Positions 26,450 to 35,290 are shown, numbered from the stretch's first letter. The stretch: DNA of 64,000 nucleotides from Ktedonobacterales bacterium (GCA_027451525.1 DAIDJF010000001.1:1-64000), one strand, 5' to 3'. Program-made: numbers and translations. Notes: a model not told the origin generated them from the sequence alone.

Positions 26450-27637
26450 CTACTGCCCAAGCACCTGCGTCTGCCAGTTCTGAGACAGCGTGTTTGCTGC
26501 TGTGCTCAGTTGGTTCAAGTCGGTGACGAACTTGACATTGGCATATTGCTCGGCATTTGGCAGCTTGGCGGCCAGGTCTGCGGGCACTTTGTTTGCAGCA
26601 ACCAATGCTTGGTAGCGTGCCGGGTGTGCGTAGCCTTTCAGGTAGTAGAGCTGGCCTTCGTCAGAATAGATGTATTCGATCCACAGACGTGCCGCGAAGG
26701 GATGGGGAGCAGTCTTGTTCACGACCGAGACGTAAGGTCCAGCGATAGAACCATCGGAGGGAATAACGACTTGCAGGTTGGGTTTGCCAGCCAGCGTGTC
26801 GCGGAAGCCGAGGCCCAGGTAATCCCACATGACGGCGATTGCCACTTCACCCTTGCTGATGTTGGCGATGTTAGAGCGTGCAGAAGTGAAATTGCCTTTT
26901 TTCTTCAGCTGGACGAAATAGTCGATGCCAGGCTGAATGTCAGCGGTGCTCCCACTCATTGCCAGGGCAGCGGAGTAGACAGCAATGAAGGCGTCGTTGG
27001 CCTGACGAGGATCGCCGTCGATACCAACCATGTTTTTATAGTTACCAGAGAGCAACTCTTTGAACGAGGTTGGAACGGTTTTGACTAGGTCGGTATTGAC
27101 GATAAATGCCTGCGTTCCCCAGTATTCCGTACACCAGTAGCCATTGGGATCTTTAAGATTGTCTGGAATATCGGCCCAGGTCGACTGTTTGTAAGGGGTG
27201 ATAAGACCCTGCGTGATCGCCTCTGGCCCGAATTTGAAGCCGACATCACCAATATCACCATGGGGATGGTGGATAGAGTTTTTGAATACCTCAAGCTCCT
27301 GCGCGGAAGAATATTCTGCTTCGGCCTGATACGCAACTGGAACATACTTGGAGGCATAGCCAGCCAGGATGTCTTTATAGTCGGCCCATTCGGGTGGAAT
27401 ACCAATGGCCTGAAGCTGGCCTTCTTTTTTTGCATTGGCGATCAATGTCTGCATATCAATCGGCCCCGCCATGTTGACTGTGGGCGTAGCTGCGCCTGTG
27501 CTACCAGTAGTGCTACCACAGGCCTCTAAAAACGAGGTGAGCGCGGCTGTAGAGACACCAACTGCACCAGCGCGGCGAAGAAAATCACGGCGGCTTTGCG
27601 AACCGAGGGCATTTTGAAATAGTTCCTGCATGCTCAT
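26450..27637 (-). CDS. phnS: Phosphonate-type ABC substrate-binding lipoprotein (PhnS-like)
   Basis: A 395-residue extracytoplasmic binding protein. The N-terminus has a twin-arginine-like SRRDFLRRAG motif, a hydrophobic stretch and a lipobox-like LEAC at about residues 37-40, so it is probably a Tat-exported, membrane-anchored lipoprotein. The remainder is a periplasmic-binding-protein type 2 fold like iron(III)/spermidine/2-aminoethylphosphonate binders (GYWCTEYWGTQAF, IEYIYSDEGQLYYLKGYAHPAR). It is the first gene of the importer operon. The ligand is inferred from the divergent C-P lyase genes; an iron(III) or polyamine ligand is the alternative. Confidence 0.75.
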   Translation of the reverse strand: MSMQELFQNALGSQSRRDFLRRAGAVGVSTAALTSFLEACGSTTGSTGAATPTVNMAGPIDMQTLIANAKKEGQLQAIGIPPEWADYKDILAGYASKYVPVAYQAEAEYSSAQELEVFKNSIHHPHGDIGDVGFKFGPEAITQGLITPYKQSTWADIPDNLKDPNGYWCTEYWGTQAFIVNTDLVKTVPTSFKELLSGNYKNMVGIDGDPRQANDAFIAVYSAALAMSGSTADIQPGIDYFVQLKKKGNFTSARSNIANISKGEVAIAVMWDYLGLGFRDTLAGKPNLQVVIPSDGSIAGPYVSVVNKTAPHPFAARLWIEYIYSDEGQLYYLKGYAHPARYQALVAANKVPADLAAKLPNAEQYANVKFVTDLNQLSTAANTLSQNWQTQVLGQ

Positions 27638-27655
27638 GATGTGAGAATACCTCCG

Positions 27656-27890
27656 TGTACCGGATGGACACCAAAATACAGTGGTACACGTCCTGTATAG
27701 AGATGTACAGCCTTCTTTACAAAGGCGTACAGGTCCACCGTTATGATAAGCTTACAGGTATGAGCAGAGGTTGCAGAGATGTGTCCGATATCGCTCGTAC
27801 GCGACATCTGTATGAAGTGTACCGGGCGGGCTCCGAAAGGACAATGTGCAATATATGTATATTATAACTTGCTATATATATAAAATGTAC
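27656..27890. promoter_or_regulatory. Cluster of GTAC-core sites in the phosphonate divergent region
   Basis: The 570 bp between the importer and C-P lyase operons (27638-28207) contains no convincing gene. Its left part has seven GTAC tetranucleotides (27657, 27684, 27705, 27727, 27797, 27819, 27887) in 234 bp, against about one expected. GTGTACCGG occurs twice (27655 and 27817), and TGTACAGCCTT faces AAAGGCGTACA as an imperfect inverted repeat around a 6-nt loop. GT-AC cores are usual in GntR-family operators, the family of PhnF. Binding is inference. Confidence 0.45.
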
Positions 27891-28107
27891 ATATTTTTGT
27901 CTTTAACAATTGCTTAATAGAAGACCACATATCCCTTAAAGATAGTTTAACACAACAGTAACAAGCGATAGGTATAGTTCTTCATGCAGAGATAAAAGAT
28001 ATACGGGTAGAGCAGAGCACAGCGATAGCAGTATCGTTCATTTTGGTTGTGATGTAAAGGATTATGTCACGCCTGCTTTTGTGTGCCATTCGATAGCAGA
28101 AGCGGCG

Positions 28108-28116
28108 TGATATAAT
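28108..28116 (+). promoter_or_regulatory. Extended -10 promoter of the C-P lyase operon
   Basis: TGATATAAT provides an extended -10 (TGn plus a consensus TATAAT at 28111-28116) without a good -35. Weak -35 with extended -10 is common at activator- or repressor-controlled promoters. Transcription would start about 28123, leaving an 85-nt leader to phnG. Confidence 0.6.
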
Positions 28117-28144
28117 AGAGCAGATGTTGATTACACGTAGCTCG

Positions 28145-28175
28145 GCGGCTGGCTGATCCCAGCCGCTCTTTTTTT
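28145..28175 (+). terminator. Intrinsic terminator in the phn leader (attenuator candidate)
   Basis: GCGGCTGG (28145-28152) and CCAGCCGC (28159-28166) form a perfect 8-bp GC-rich stem with loop CTGATC, followed by TCTTTTTTT (28167-28175). It stands between the phn promoter and the phnG start codon, where it would stop most transcripts. No upstream coding gene needs it on this strand. Confidence 0.75.
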
Positions 28176-28207
28176 CGTGCAAAAAAAGCAAGAGTTTAGG
28201 GTGAAGT

Positions 28208-28624
28208 ATGGAACATTATCGTATCCTGGCATGCTGCTCAGAAGAGCAGGTGTGTCAATTGGCAGAACAGATTTTGCAGTATTATCCTGCGAGTGAGGTC
28301 AAGCTGTTGGCAGGGCCACAGGTAGGGCTGGTAATGTTGCGTGTGCGCGAAAGTGTTGCGGAGAGCGTTTTTAATGCTGGCGAGGCACTGGTAACAGAGG
28401 TCAAACTGGAACTGGATGGTCAGTTTGGCTTTGGGATGGTGATCGGAGATAGCCCACGGCGTGCAATGGCAGTCGCACTCGTTGATGCCGCTTTACGTAA
28501 TACGGATGCGTGTTCAGCCCAATTGCGTATACGCCTTGCGGAATTGGCACAAGCGGTTGAGCAGCAACATCGTCAGATGCAAGCCTTGAGTGCGACGACA
28601 AAGGTTGAGTTTGAGAGGATGTGA
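28208..28624 (+). CDS. phnG: C-P lyase subunit PhnG
   Basis: A 138-residue subunit of the carbon-phosphorus lyase core complex PhnGHIJ, which attaches the phosphonate to ribose 5'-triphosphate and cleaves the C-P bond. The C-terminal half has the family stretch GEALVTEVKLEL, FGMVIGDSPRRAMAVALVDAAL (about 58-100). Slightly shorter than the E. coli protein. It is the first gene of the operon; the next gene begins within a few bases of its stop. Confidence 0.92.
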   Translation: MEHYRILACCSEEQVCQLAEQILQYYPASEVKLLAGPQVGLVMLRVRESVAESVFNAGEALVTEVKLELDGQFGFGMVIGDSPRRAMAVALVDAALRNTDACSAQLRIRLAELAQAVEQQHRQMQALSATTKVEFERM

Positions 28625-28626
28625 CA

Positions 28627-29307
28627 ATGGTACAGCGATCTGTGCGTGGTTTAGATGAGCGCGTTGTCTATAGTACACACGTGTTTCGTACCCTTGTAGA
28701 TAGTCTGGCACGCCCCGGCACACTGAAACAACTGCCTTATCCCGCCTTTCTCGGTATCCCACCGACCTATCGTGACGATGACACCAAACCCATGACGGCC
28801 GCCAATCTCTATGCGTTGGGAGCCATACTGACTCTCTTGGATAAAGAAGTGACCTTTGCCATTGTCGCTGCTGGCTCTCTATTGGCTACAGATCATCCTG
28901 TCGTGCGCTGGCTGGCATTAAGAAGTGGGGCACGGGTGGTTGAGCTTCATGAGGCAGCTTTTGTGTTATGTTGCGATGGAGATAGCCGGGGCATATTACG
29001 CGCATTGCATGTTGGGACGCTGCTTGAACCCGAATCGAGCGCGACAGTTATCTATAGCATTGAGCGTCTCGATGAGCTTGTAGGTGAAGAAGATGATGGC
29101 AAAGATGCGTTAAAGTTGGAATTGCGTGGGCCTGGCATTGAAAAGTTGTGCTGTGTGCATCTAACTGGTTTTGCGCGTGTAGAACTGCAATTACTGCAAG
29201 AATTGCGCCAAGGCTATCCTTTAGGCGTAGATGCGTATTTCATCGATGCTGCTGGTCGCTGCCTGGGTTTGCCCCGCACGACTACACTCCGCATGATGAA
29301 TGCATAA
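28627..29307 (+). CDS. phnH: C-P lyase subunit PhnH
   Basis: A 226-residue PhnH of the C-P lyase core. Recognisable features are the N-terminal FRTLVDSLARPGTLKQLP (about 19-36) and the C-terminal GYPLGVDAYFID segment (about 197-208). The ATG at 28627 is preferred (GAGAGGA seven nt upstream, in the end of phnG); a GTG at 28621 overlapping the phnG stop is also in frame. It is translationally linked with phnG. Confidence 0.92.
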   Translation: MVQRSVRGLDERVVYSTHVFRTLVDSLARPGTLKQLPYPAFLGIPPTYRDDDTKPMTAANLYALGAILTLLDKEVTFAIVAAGSLLATDHPVVRWLALRSGARVVELHEAAFVLCCDGDSRGILRALHVGTLLEPESSATVIYSIERLDELVGEEDDGKDALKLELRGPGIEKLCCVHLTGFARVELQLLQELRQGYPLGVDAYFIDAAGRCLGLPRTTTLRMMNA

Positions 29308-29330
29308 GCTGTAGAAGGTGAGCGTATTAT

Positions 29331-30587
29331 ATGGGATATGTTGCGACCAAAGGCGGCACACAGGCAGTATTGAATGCTGAGCGGCTGGTAGAATATTTTC
29401 GCGTGCAGGGTGAGAGTGAGCCGATTACGGTCAAACAGATACAGGACCAGATGCGTTTAGCTGTTGATCGTGCGATGGGCGAAGGCGCACTCTACGCTCC
29501 TGAACTGGCTGCCCTGGCCCTTAAGCAGAGTGAAGGAGATTCTCTGGAAGCCAGTTTTCTATTACGGGCTTATCGCACTACGATTCCGCGCCTGGAATAT
29601 AGTCTGCCAATGGAAGGGATACGCATGCGTCCATTGCGTCGCATTTCGGCGACGTTCAAAGACATTCCTGGTGGGCAGTTGCTTGGTCCAACACGCGACT
29701 ATCAAGTGCGTCTGCTCAATACATTGCTGATGCACGAGTCCAGCGCGTCAACGCGCCAGATAGTGGCTCAGGTAGAAGAGCAGGTGCGTGCGCAGTTGGA
29801 GCTGAGCGGTGAACAGCAAGCCATGAGCGTCTTTCCGAAAGTGATTGTCAGCATGCGTGAGCAAGGGATTTTAGCTGAACCGCCCGTAGCTGAACGCGCA
29901 GAGGCCGATGCGGAACCGTATGATGTGACGCGCAAGGCCCTGACCTTTCCAGCCGCTCGTAGCGCGCGCCTGCAGGTATTGGCGCAAGGTGATGTGGGTA
30001 GCCTGACCACGTTTGCATACAGTAGCGTGCGTGGCTATGGCGACGTGCATCCCACGCTGGGCGAACTACGTTTTGGCTATCTTCCCGTTGAGGTCGTGCA
30101 TCCGCTGACGGGCGAAGCTGTGATGATTGGTGAGATTCTCGCAACCGAATGTGAAATAGTTTCGCGCGTCTATGCCAGTGAAGATGAGGCACAGAAGGTC
30201 GAGCAAGCAGGCCAGCAAGCTGTTTTTTCGGCAGAAAATCTGCCCCGTTTTGGTCTGGGCTACGGCTTTTGTTTTGGGCATAGCGAGGTTAAAGCGATGA
30301 GCATGGCGATGCTTGATCGTGTGTTGAGCGCGGCAAAAGAGAGTGGTGTGCATGGTGAGACAGGGCCAGCGGCGAACGAAGAATTTGTGCTGTTGCATAT
30401 TGATGGCATTGAAGCCAGTGGATTTACCGCCCATTATAAGCTCCCACACTATGTCACATTCCAGGCTGATATTAGCGTGTTGCAGCGCGCACAAGAGCAC
30501 CAATCAATCAAATTGACCGAGGCGGCTGAGTTGCGCGAGCGGTTTCTCTCTCATGAGCGAGAAAGAGAGGCACAAGATGGAAAATAA
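29331..30587 (+). CDS. phnI: C-P lyase subunit PhnI
   Basis: A 418-residue PhnI, the subunit that with ATP transfers the phosphonate to ribose C1 and displaces adenine. It starts with the typical MGYVATKGGTQAVLNAE and carries the long family core (IPRLEYSLPMEGIRMRPLRRIS; FCFGHSEVKAMSMAMLDR). It is longer than E. coli PhnI (about 354) because of extra residues at the C-terminus and in the middle, as seen in many non-enteric versions. The 3' end overlaps phnJ by 11 bp. Confidence 0.95.
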   Translation: MGYVATKGGTQAVLNAERLVEYFRVQGESEPITVKQIQDQMRLAVDRAMGEGALYAPELAALALKQSEGDSLEASFLLRAYRTTIPRLEYSLPMEGIRMRPLRRISATFKDIPGGQLLGPTRDYQVRLLNTLLMHESSASTRQIVAQVEEQVRAQLELSGEQQAMSVFPKVIVSMREQGILAEPPVAERAEADAEPYDVTRKALTFPAARSARLQVLAQGDVGSLTTFAYSSVRGYGDVHPTLGELRFGYLPVEVVHPLTGEAVMIGEILATECEIVSRVYASEDEAQKVEQAGQQAVFSAENLPRFGLGYGFCFGHSEVKAMSMAMLDRVLSAAKESGVHGETGPAANEEFVLLHIDGIEASGFTAHYKLPHYVTFQADISVLQRAQEHQSIKLTEAAELRERFLSHEREREAQDGK

Positions 30588-31566
30588 AGCACTGGATGCA
30601 CTCATCGAACAGAGCATGGGGCGGCAGATTACTACGAGCGCGCAAGACCAAACTGATGCCTATACAGAGCCATTGCAGGATGCGTTGAGCTTATATAATT
30701 TTGCTTTCATTGACGAGGACTCGAAACGCGAGATTCGGCGCAAATTGCTCAAAGCGGTGGCATTGCCCGGTCATTTAGTGCCGTTCGCCAGTCGCGATAT
30801 GCCGATTGCGCGTGGCTGGGGGACTGGCGGTCTACAAGTAACACTCGCGCTGATAGAGCCGCAGGATGTGCTGAAAGTGATTGACCAGGGCGATGATGAT
30901 AGCGTCAATGCTGTCAATTTGCGTCGCTTAATTCAAAAGACGACGGGTGTGCAGACCACGACCGCTACCAGTGAGGCGACGATCATCCAGACGCGCCATC
31001 GCATTCCAGAAGAACGGATGCGCGCTGACCAGATTCTCGTTCTGCAAGTCCCGATGGCGGATCCCCTGCGCTGGGTAGAGCCGACTTTGGAGCGCGCAAC
31101 TGAGATGCATGCAGAAGCCGATTATGGACGCATGTGGGTTTACATGTATGAAAGTGTCGTGCGTTCAGGCGATATGAATGTTTCCTCGCAGTATCCTGTG
31201 TTGGTGGAAAATCGCTATATGATGGATACCACGCCTATTCCGCGCTATGATGTGTTACGCCTGCACATGGCAGAAACACTCTATCTTTTTGGAGCGGGCC
31301 GTGAGAAGCGTGTGTATGCTGTGCCGCCCTATACCAACGTCGCCCCGCTGGAATTTGAAGACTATCCATTTCGCACGGAGCATAATCCTGCTCAACGCTG
31401 TGAGAAATGCGGCGCGAACGATACCTACCTCACCAGCCACTTTGTCGAGCCACAGGCTCCCGCGACCGAGGGACGCTGGGTTTATGCCTGCTCGGATACC
31501 AGCTATTGTCAAAAACGTGTCGAGAGCAATTCCTCGCATTCACAGGCAAATCTTTCTCATCCGTAA
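30577..31566 (+). CDS. phnJ: C-P lyase radical-SAM subunit PhnJ
   Basis: A 329-residue PhnJ, the iron-sulfur/SAM enzyme that breaks the C-P bond. Cys275 and Cys278 (CEKC), Cys305 and Cys311 (CSDTSYC) match E. coli Cys241, 244, 266 and 272 in order and in the first and last spacing; the last is the proposed thiyl-radical residue. The loop between the second and third cysteines is about five residues longer. RGWGTGGLQVTLALI (about 80-94) is the usual conserved segment. The ATG at 30577 has AGAGAGG seven nt upstream; an ATG at 30553 is possible. Confidence 0.96.
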   Translation: MENKALDALIEQSMGRQITTSAQDQTDAYTEPLQDALSLYNFAFIDEDSKREIRRKLLKAVALPGHLVPFASRDMPIARGWGTGGLQVTLALIEPQDVLKVIDQGDDDSVNAVNLRRLIQKTTGVQTTTATSEATIIQTRHRIPEERMRADQILVLQVPMADPLRWVEPTLERATEMHAEADYGRMWVYMYESVVRSGDMNVSSQYPVLVENRYMMDTTPIPRYDVLRLHMAETLYLFGAGREKRVYAVPPYTNVAPLEFEDYPFRTEHNPAQRCEKCGANDTYLTSHFVEPQAPATEGRWVYACSDTSYCQKRVESNSSHSQANLSHP

Positions 31567-31626
31567 CGTGCTGTAATTGCTCAGGAAAAGATTGACTTTC
31601 ATGCAATTGATAAGATAAGAGGCGAT

Positions 31627-32499
31627 ATGATGCAGCAATTTTCAACAACGAGGCGTTGGGTGTTGGCAGCAGAACAGCTAACAAAACGCTATGGAGCTGG
31701 TTGCTCCTACTGCGAGAGTCTGACGGGCGCAGAACGCGGAAATCGCTGTCCCGTCTGTGGCACTGTGACGGCGTGCGCTGGCGTGAGTTTCATGCTAGAA
31801 CAGGGCGAGATACTGGGCATTGTGGGCGAAAGTGGTAGCGGCAAAAGCACGCTGATGCAACTGGTAAATCTGGTTGTGCCTGCTGATAGCGGCGCGCTCT
31901 GGTATCGCGAAGTGAATGCGTCTGGTCAACTGGTGGATGAACCAATCGATTTGCTTACGCTTGATCGCTATGCGCGGCGTACCTTTCGCAACCAGCGACT
32001 CGGCATTGTGCATCAGCGTCCTGAACTGGGGTTGAATATGAAATTTACAGTTGGTGGCAACGTGGCGGAAAAACTGCTGCTCGCAGGATGGCGTAATGTC
32101 GGGCAGATTCGCCAGCGCGCCAGTGACTTGATGCGCCTGACCGAGCTGCCGACGGAGCGTATTGATGACGATCCCCATATGTTTAGCGGCGGTATGTTGC
32201 AGCGCGTACAAATTTCGAAAGCCCTCTCCAGCAATCCCGCCGTGTTGCTGCTCGATGAGGTCACGAGCGGCCTGGATGTCTCCGTGCAGGCGCGTGTGTT
32301 GGACCTGATTAAACGTATTCAGTGGGAACTCAAAATTACGATGCTGCTTGTTTCGCATGATCTGGGCGTCATCAAGCAACTGGCAGGCAGAACAATGGTT
32401 ATGAAAAATGGCTGGGTAGTTGAAAGTGGTCTGACCGATCAGATTCTGGAAGATCCGCAACATCCGTATACGCAGTTGCTCGTCTCCTCTGCACTATAA
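31627..32499 (+). CDS. phnK: C-P lyase ATPase PhnK with zinc-ribbon-like insert
   Basis: A 290-residue ABC-type ATPase that binds the C-P lyase core. Walker A GESGSGKST, signature FSGGMLQRVQ and Walker B VLLLDEVTSGLD are present, with the PhnK-type ending SGLTDQILEDPQHPYTQLLVSS. Between the first and second beta strands there is an insert with Cys26, Cys29, Cys41 and Cys44 (CSYC and CPVC), a likely zinc site absent from E. coli PhnK. The start is one of two adjacent ATG codons (31627 or 31630). Confidence 0.94.
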   Translation: MMQQFSTTRRWVLAAEQLTKRYGAGCSYCESLTGAERGNRCPVCGTVTACAGVSFMLEQGEILGIVGESGSGKSTLMQLVNLVVPADSGALWYREVNASGQLVDEPIDLLTLDRYARRTFRNQRLGIVHQRPELGLNMKFTVGGNVAEKLLLAGWRNVGQIRQRASDLMRLTELPTERIDDDPHMFSGGMLQRVQISKALSSNPAVLLLDEVTSGLDVSVQARVLDLIKRIQWELKITMLLVSHDLGVIKQLAGRTMVMKNGWVVESGLTDQILEDPQHPYTQLLVSSAL

Positions 32500-32510
32500 A
32501 GGGAAATGTG

Positions 32511-33293
32511 ATGCAAGAACAGACGATAAGTACAAAAAACGTAGCAAGCGTGCCTGATTCACATACTTCAACGGGGGACGCATTGCTTGAGGTCCGTAAC
32601 CTCGTTAAGCAGTTTCAACTTCATCTTGTGGATGGGCGTATTATCACGCCATTTGCAGGTATCTCGTTTATTGTCCGTCCTGGACAACTCTTTGTCATTA
32701 GTGGCAAGAGTGGCATCGGCAAAACAACGATTCTGAAATGCATTTATCGCACCTATTTAACTACAAGTGGGGCAATCTGGTACGACTCGGCTTTATTTGG
32801 GCGTGTAGATATGGTCACGGCAACAGAAGAGACGGTGATACAATTACGGGAGCAAGAACTGGGTTTCTGTTCACAGTTTCTCAAAGCGTTGCCTCGTGTG
32901 CCTGCCCTAGATATCACGGCAGAGCCACGTGTTCGGCGCGGTGTAGAGCGCGAACAGGCGCGTGAAATGGCTGCACATTGGCTCAGGCGTCTGGGTATTG
33001 AGGAGAGTCGCTGGCAGGCCAGTCCGGTGACGTTTAGTGGTGGGGAGCAGCAACGGCTCAATCTTGCCCGTGCTTTTATTGCCGATCCGCGTCTGTTGCT
33101 GCTCGACGAGCCGACAGCGAGCCTGGATGCCATTTCAAAATCAATTGTGCTGGAGATGATTGCCGAGGCCAAAGCACGCGGGGTAACCATCCTGACTGTC
33201 TCGCATGATACTGAGTCGTTGAACGCGCTAGCTGATGAAATGTATTGGCTAAAGATAGAGGAGAGCGAAGAGCATGCAAACACTCCTGTATAA
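32511..33293 (+). CDS. phnL: C-P lyase ATPase PhnL
   Basis: A 260-residue ABC-type ATPase, partner of PhnK on the C-P lyase core. Walker A SGKSGIGKTT (about 65-74), signature FSGGEQQRLNLARAF and Walker B LLLLDEPTASLD are intact. A GTG directly before the ATG at 32511 is an alternative start. The 3' end overlaps phnM by 20 bp, indicating coupled translation. Confidence 0.93.
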   Translation: MQEQTISTKNVASVPDSHTSTGDALLEVRNLVKQFQLHLVDGRIITPFAGISFIVRPGQLFVISGKSGIGKTTILKCIYRTYLTTSGAIWYDSALFGRVDMVTATEETVIQLREQELGFCSQFLKALPRVPALDITAEPRVRRGVEREQAREMAAHWLRRLGIEESRWQASPVTFSGGEQQRLNLARAFIADPRLLLLDEPTASLDAISKSIVLEMIAEAKARGVTILTVSHDTESLNALADEMYWLKIEESEEHANTPV

Positions 33294-34434
33294 TGCAACA
33301 TTGGTGCTGCCGCAGCGTGTGATCGCGCATGGCTGGCTTGTGATTGAGAACGCGTATATTTATGATCTGGGCGAAGCTGAAACAACGCCGAAGCCACATG
33401 ACTTCCCAAATGCGATTGATGGTGCTGGACATTATCTTTTACCGGGCGTGATTGATCTGCATTGTGACAGTATTGAGCGTTTTGTGGAACCACGTCCGAA
33501 AGTGATGATGGATATGCATATCGCTTTGAGCGAGGCGGATTGGCGGCTGGCTGGAAGCGGTATCACGACGGAGTTCCATGCTGTGTCACTAGATGATGGC
33601 GAGTTTGGGATACGTTCATATACCTTCGTGCGTGACCTGAGTCATGCTATTCAGGCGCGGCATGATGTTGCGGTACGCCATCGCATTCACGCTCGTGTCG
33701 AACTGACAAGCCATGATGGGACCGAGTTAGCCTGCCAGATGATAGAAAAGGGTGAGGTTGGACTGGTTTCGCTGATGGATCATAGTCCTGGTCAAGGGCA
33801 ATATCGTACCGAAGAGGCGTTTCGCTATTATGTAATGCGAACAGGTGATAAGAGTGAGGCTGAGGTTGATGCTCTGCTGGTAATGAAACGAGAGCAGGCA
33901 CGTGCGATTCCTCAACGTATTGCGCGCCTGACGCACTTGGCGCGCGCGATGGGGATTGCACTTGCCACGCATGACGATGATACGGCAGAGAAGGTCGCGC
34001 AATGGCCCGCGCTAGGGGTGAGCGTGATTGAGTTTCCGACTACACTGGAAGCCGCGCAATGCGCTCATCAACTGGGATTGGCTGTATGTATGGGCGCACC
34101 GAACGTGCTGCGAGGCAGATCGAGCGGGGGTAACCTGAGCGCGACAACGGTTGTGCAGGAGGGTATCGCGAATGTTCTGTGTTCTGACTACTATCCAGGG
34201 GCCATGCTCAGTGCTGTCTTCAAACTGGCGACACAGCAATTGTTACCGCTTCCACACGCTGTACGACTGGTAACGCTCAATCCTGCCCAGGCTGCCGGAC
34301 TGGATCACGAGTTTGGTTCGCTTGAAAAAGGCAAGATCGCTGATATAATTCTGGTAGATGTGAACGAATATGGCACACCTCGTGTGCAACGCATGTTTGT
34401 TGGTGGCCGCGAGGTAATCAGCTTCAGGTACTAG
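33274..34434 (+). CDS. phnM: Phosphonate triphosphate diphosphohydrolase PhnM
   Basis: A 386-residue amidohydrolase that removes pyrophosphate from ribosyl phosphonate triphosphate before C-P cleavage. The metal site begins with GVIDLHCDSIERFVEPRP (about 51-68); LATHDDDTAE (about 230) and VLCSDYYPGAML (about 300-311) supply further ligands. Length is normal. This is the last classical phn gene here; phnF, phnN and phnP homologues are not in the window. Confidence 0.94.
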   Translation: MQTLLYNATLVLPQRVIAHGWLVIENAYIYDLGEAETTPKPHDFPNAIDGAGHYLLPGVIDLHCDSIERFVEPRPKVMMDMHIALSEADWRLAGSGITTEFHAVSLDDGEFGIRSYTFVRDLSHAIQARHDVAVRHRIHARVELTSHDGTELACQMIEKGEVGLVSLMDHSPGQGQYRTEEAFRYYVMRTGDKSEAEVDALLVMKREQARAIPQRIARLTHLARAMGIALATHDDDTAEKVAQWPALGVSVIEFPTTLEAAQCAHQLGLAVCMGAPNVLRGRSSGGNLSATTVVQEGIANVLCSDYYPGAMLSAVFKLATQQLLPLPHAVRLVTLNPAQAAGLDHEFGSLEKGKIADIILVDVNEYGTPRVQRMFVGGREVISFRY

Positions 34435-34453
34435 GTGAAAGAGGGCGCGGTTG

Positions 34454-35290
34454 ATGTATCTCTCTACGCAGACGTTGTGTCATTTACGGCATATACAGCA
34501 TTTGCTTACCCAGTTACAGCCAGAAGCGGAGCCGCGAGCCTGTACTGTCCCAGGCTCGCCAATCCCTCATGGAAACATCATCGTTTTCCCAGGCTCGTTT
34601 AATCCGCCAACAATGGCTCATCTCGCCCTGCTCCAGCAAGCCGCACAGTTTGCTGAACATCAGAGCAAGCAGGAGGAAGCGGCCTTGCTGTATACAGCTT
34701 TTAGCAAACGCACTGTTGATAAAGAGCGCGTCGAGCGTCCTCTGCTCTTGGACAGGGTTCATCTCTTAGAGATTATCTTGAAACGCCGTCTCCCTCACAC
34801 TGGAATTTTGTTATTTAATCGTGGCTTGTATGTCGAGCAGGCACAGGCGATGTATGCCTCATTTCCAGGGGTGCGGCGGCTCTTCTTCTTAATGGGCTTT
34901 GACAAAATCGTGCAGATTCTCGACTCGCGTTACTACACTGACCGCGATAGTGCGCTTGAGGAGCTATTTGAGCTTGCCGAATTGCTTGTTGCGCCGCGTG
35001 GAGCAGATGGTGAGCAGCAATTATATGCCTTAACGCACCAACCGCAAAATGCACGTTTTGCTCGTTATATCCATGCTCTGCCGTTGAGCGCGCAGTATCG
35101 GTATCTCTCATCAACCGATGTACGCCATGGCGTTCAGCATACGCGTGCTGATACACCGCGTGAAGTGCGCCAGTTTATACGCGAGACCCGTGCTTATGCT
35201 CCCCCTCTTCAACGGGCGGGAAAAGAGGTTGATTATTACGATGAGCGTGTGAAATGGTTGTTGCAGCGTATAAAGGATGAGCAGTGCTAA
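34454..35290 (+). CDS. NadD-like nucleotidyltransferase
   Basis: A 278-residue protein of the nucleotidyltransferase alpha/beta phosphodiesterase superfamily. The P-loop-like GSFNPPTMAHL (about 47-57) corresponds to the GxFxPxHxGH signature, with Thr-Met-Ala-His in place of the first His-x-Gly-His. LSSTDVRHGV (about 218) matches the ISSTxVR nucleotide-binding motif. That resembles nicotinate-mononucleotide adenylyltransferase (NadD), but the protein is longer and the first His is lost. It starts 19 bp after phnM and is probably in the phn operon, so a role in nucleotide-linked intermediates is conceivable; this is speculation. Confidence 0.6.
   Translation: MYLSTQTLCHLRHIQHLLTQLQPEAEPRACTVPGSPIPHGNIIVFPGSFNPPTMAHLALLQQAAQFAEHQSKQEEAALLYTAFSKRTVDKERVERPLLLDRVHLLEIILKRRLPHTGILLFNRGLYVEQAQAMYASFPGVRRLFFLMGFDKIVQILDSRYYTDRDSALEELFELAELLVAPRGADGEQQLYALTHQPQNARFARYIHALPLSAQYRYLSSTDVRHGVQHTRADTPREVRQFIRETRAYAPPLQRAGKEVDYYDERVKWLLQRIKDEQC

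Noticed and set aside
27638-28207. A small protein in the phosphonate intergenic region
   Set aside because: The available short frames lack a ribosome-binding site and overlap the regulatory sites.
34012-34239. Antisense frames within phnM and other long genes
   Set aside because: No ribosome-binding site and no domain. They follow the codon pattern of the sense gene.
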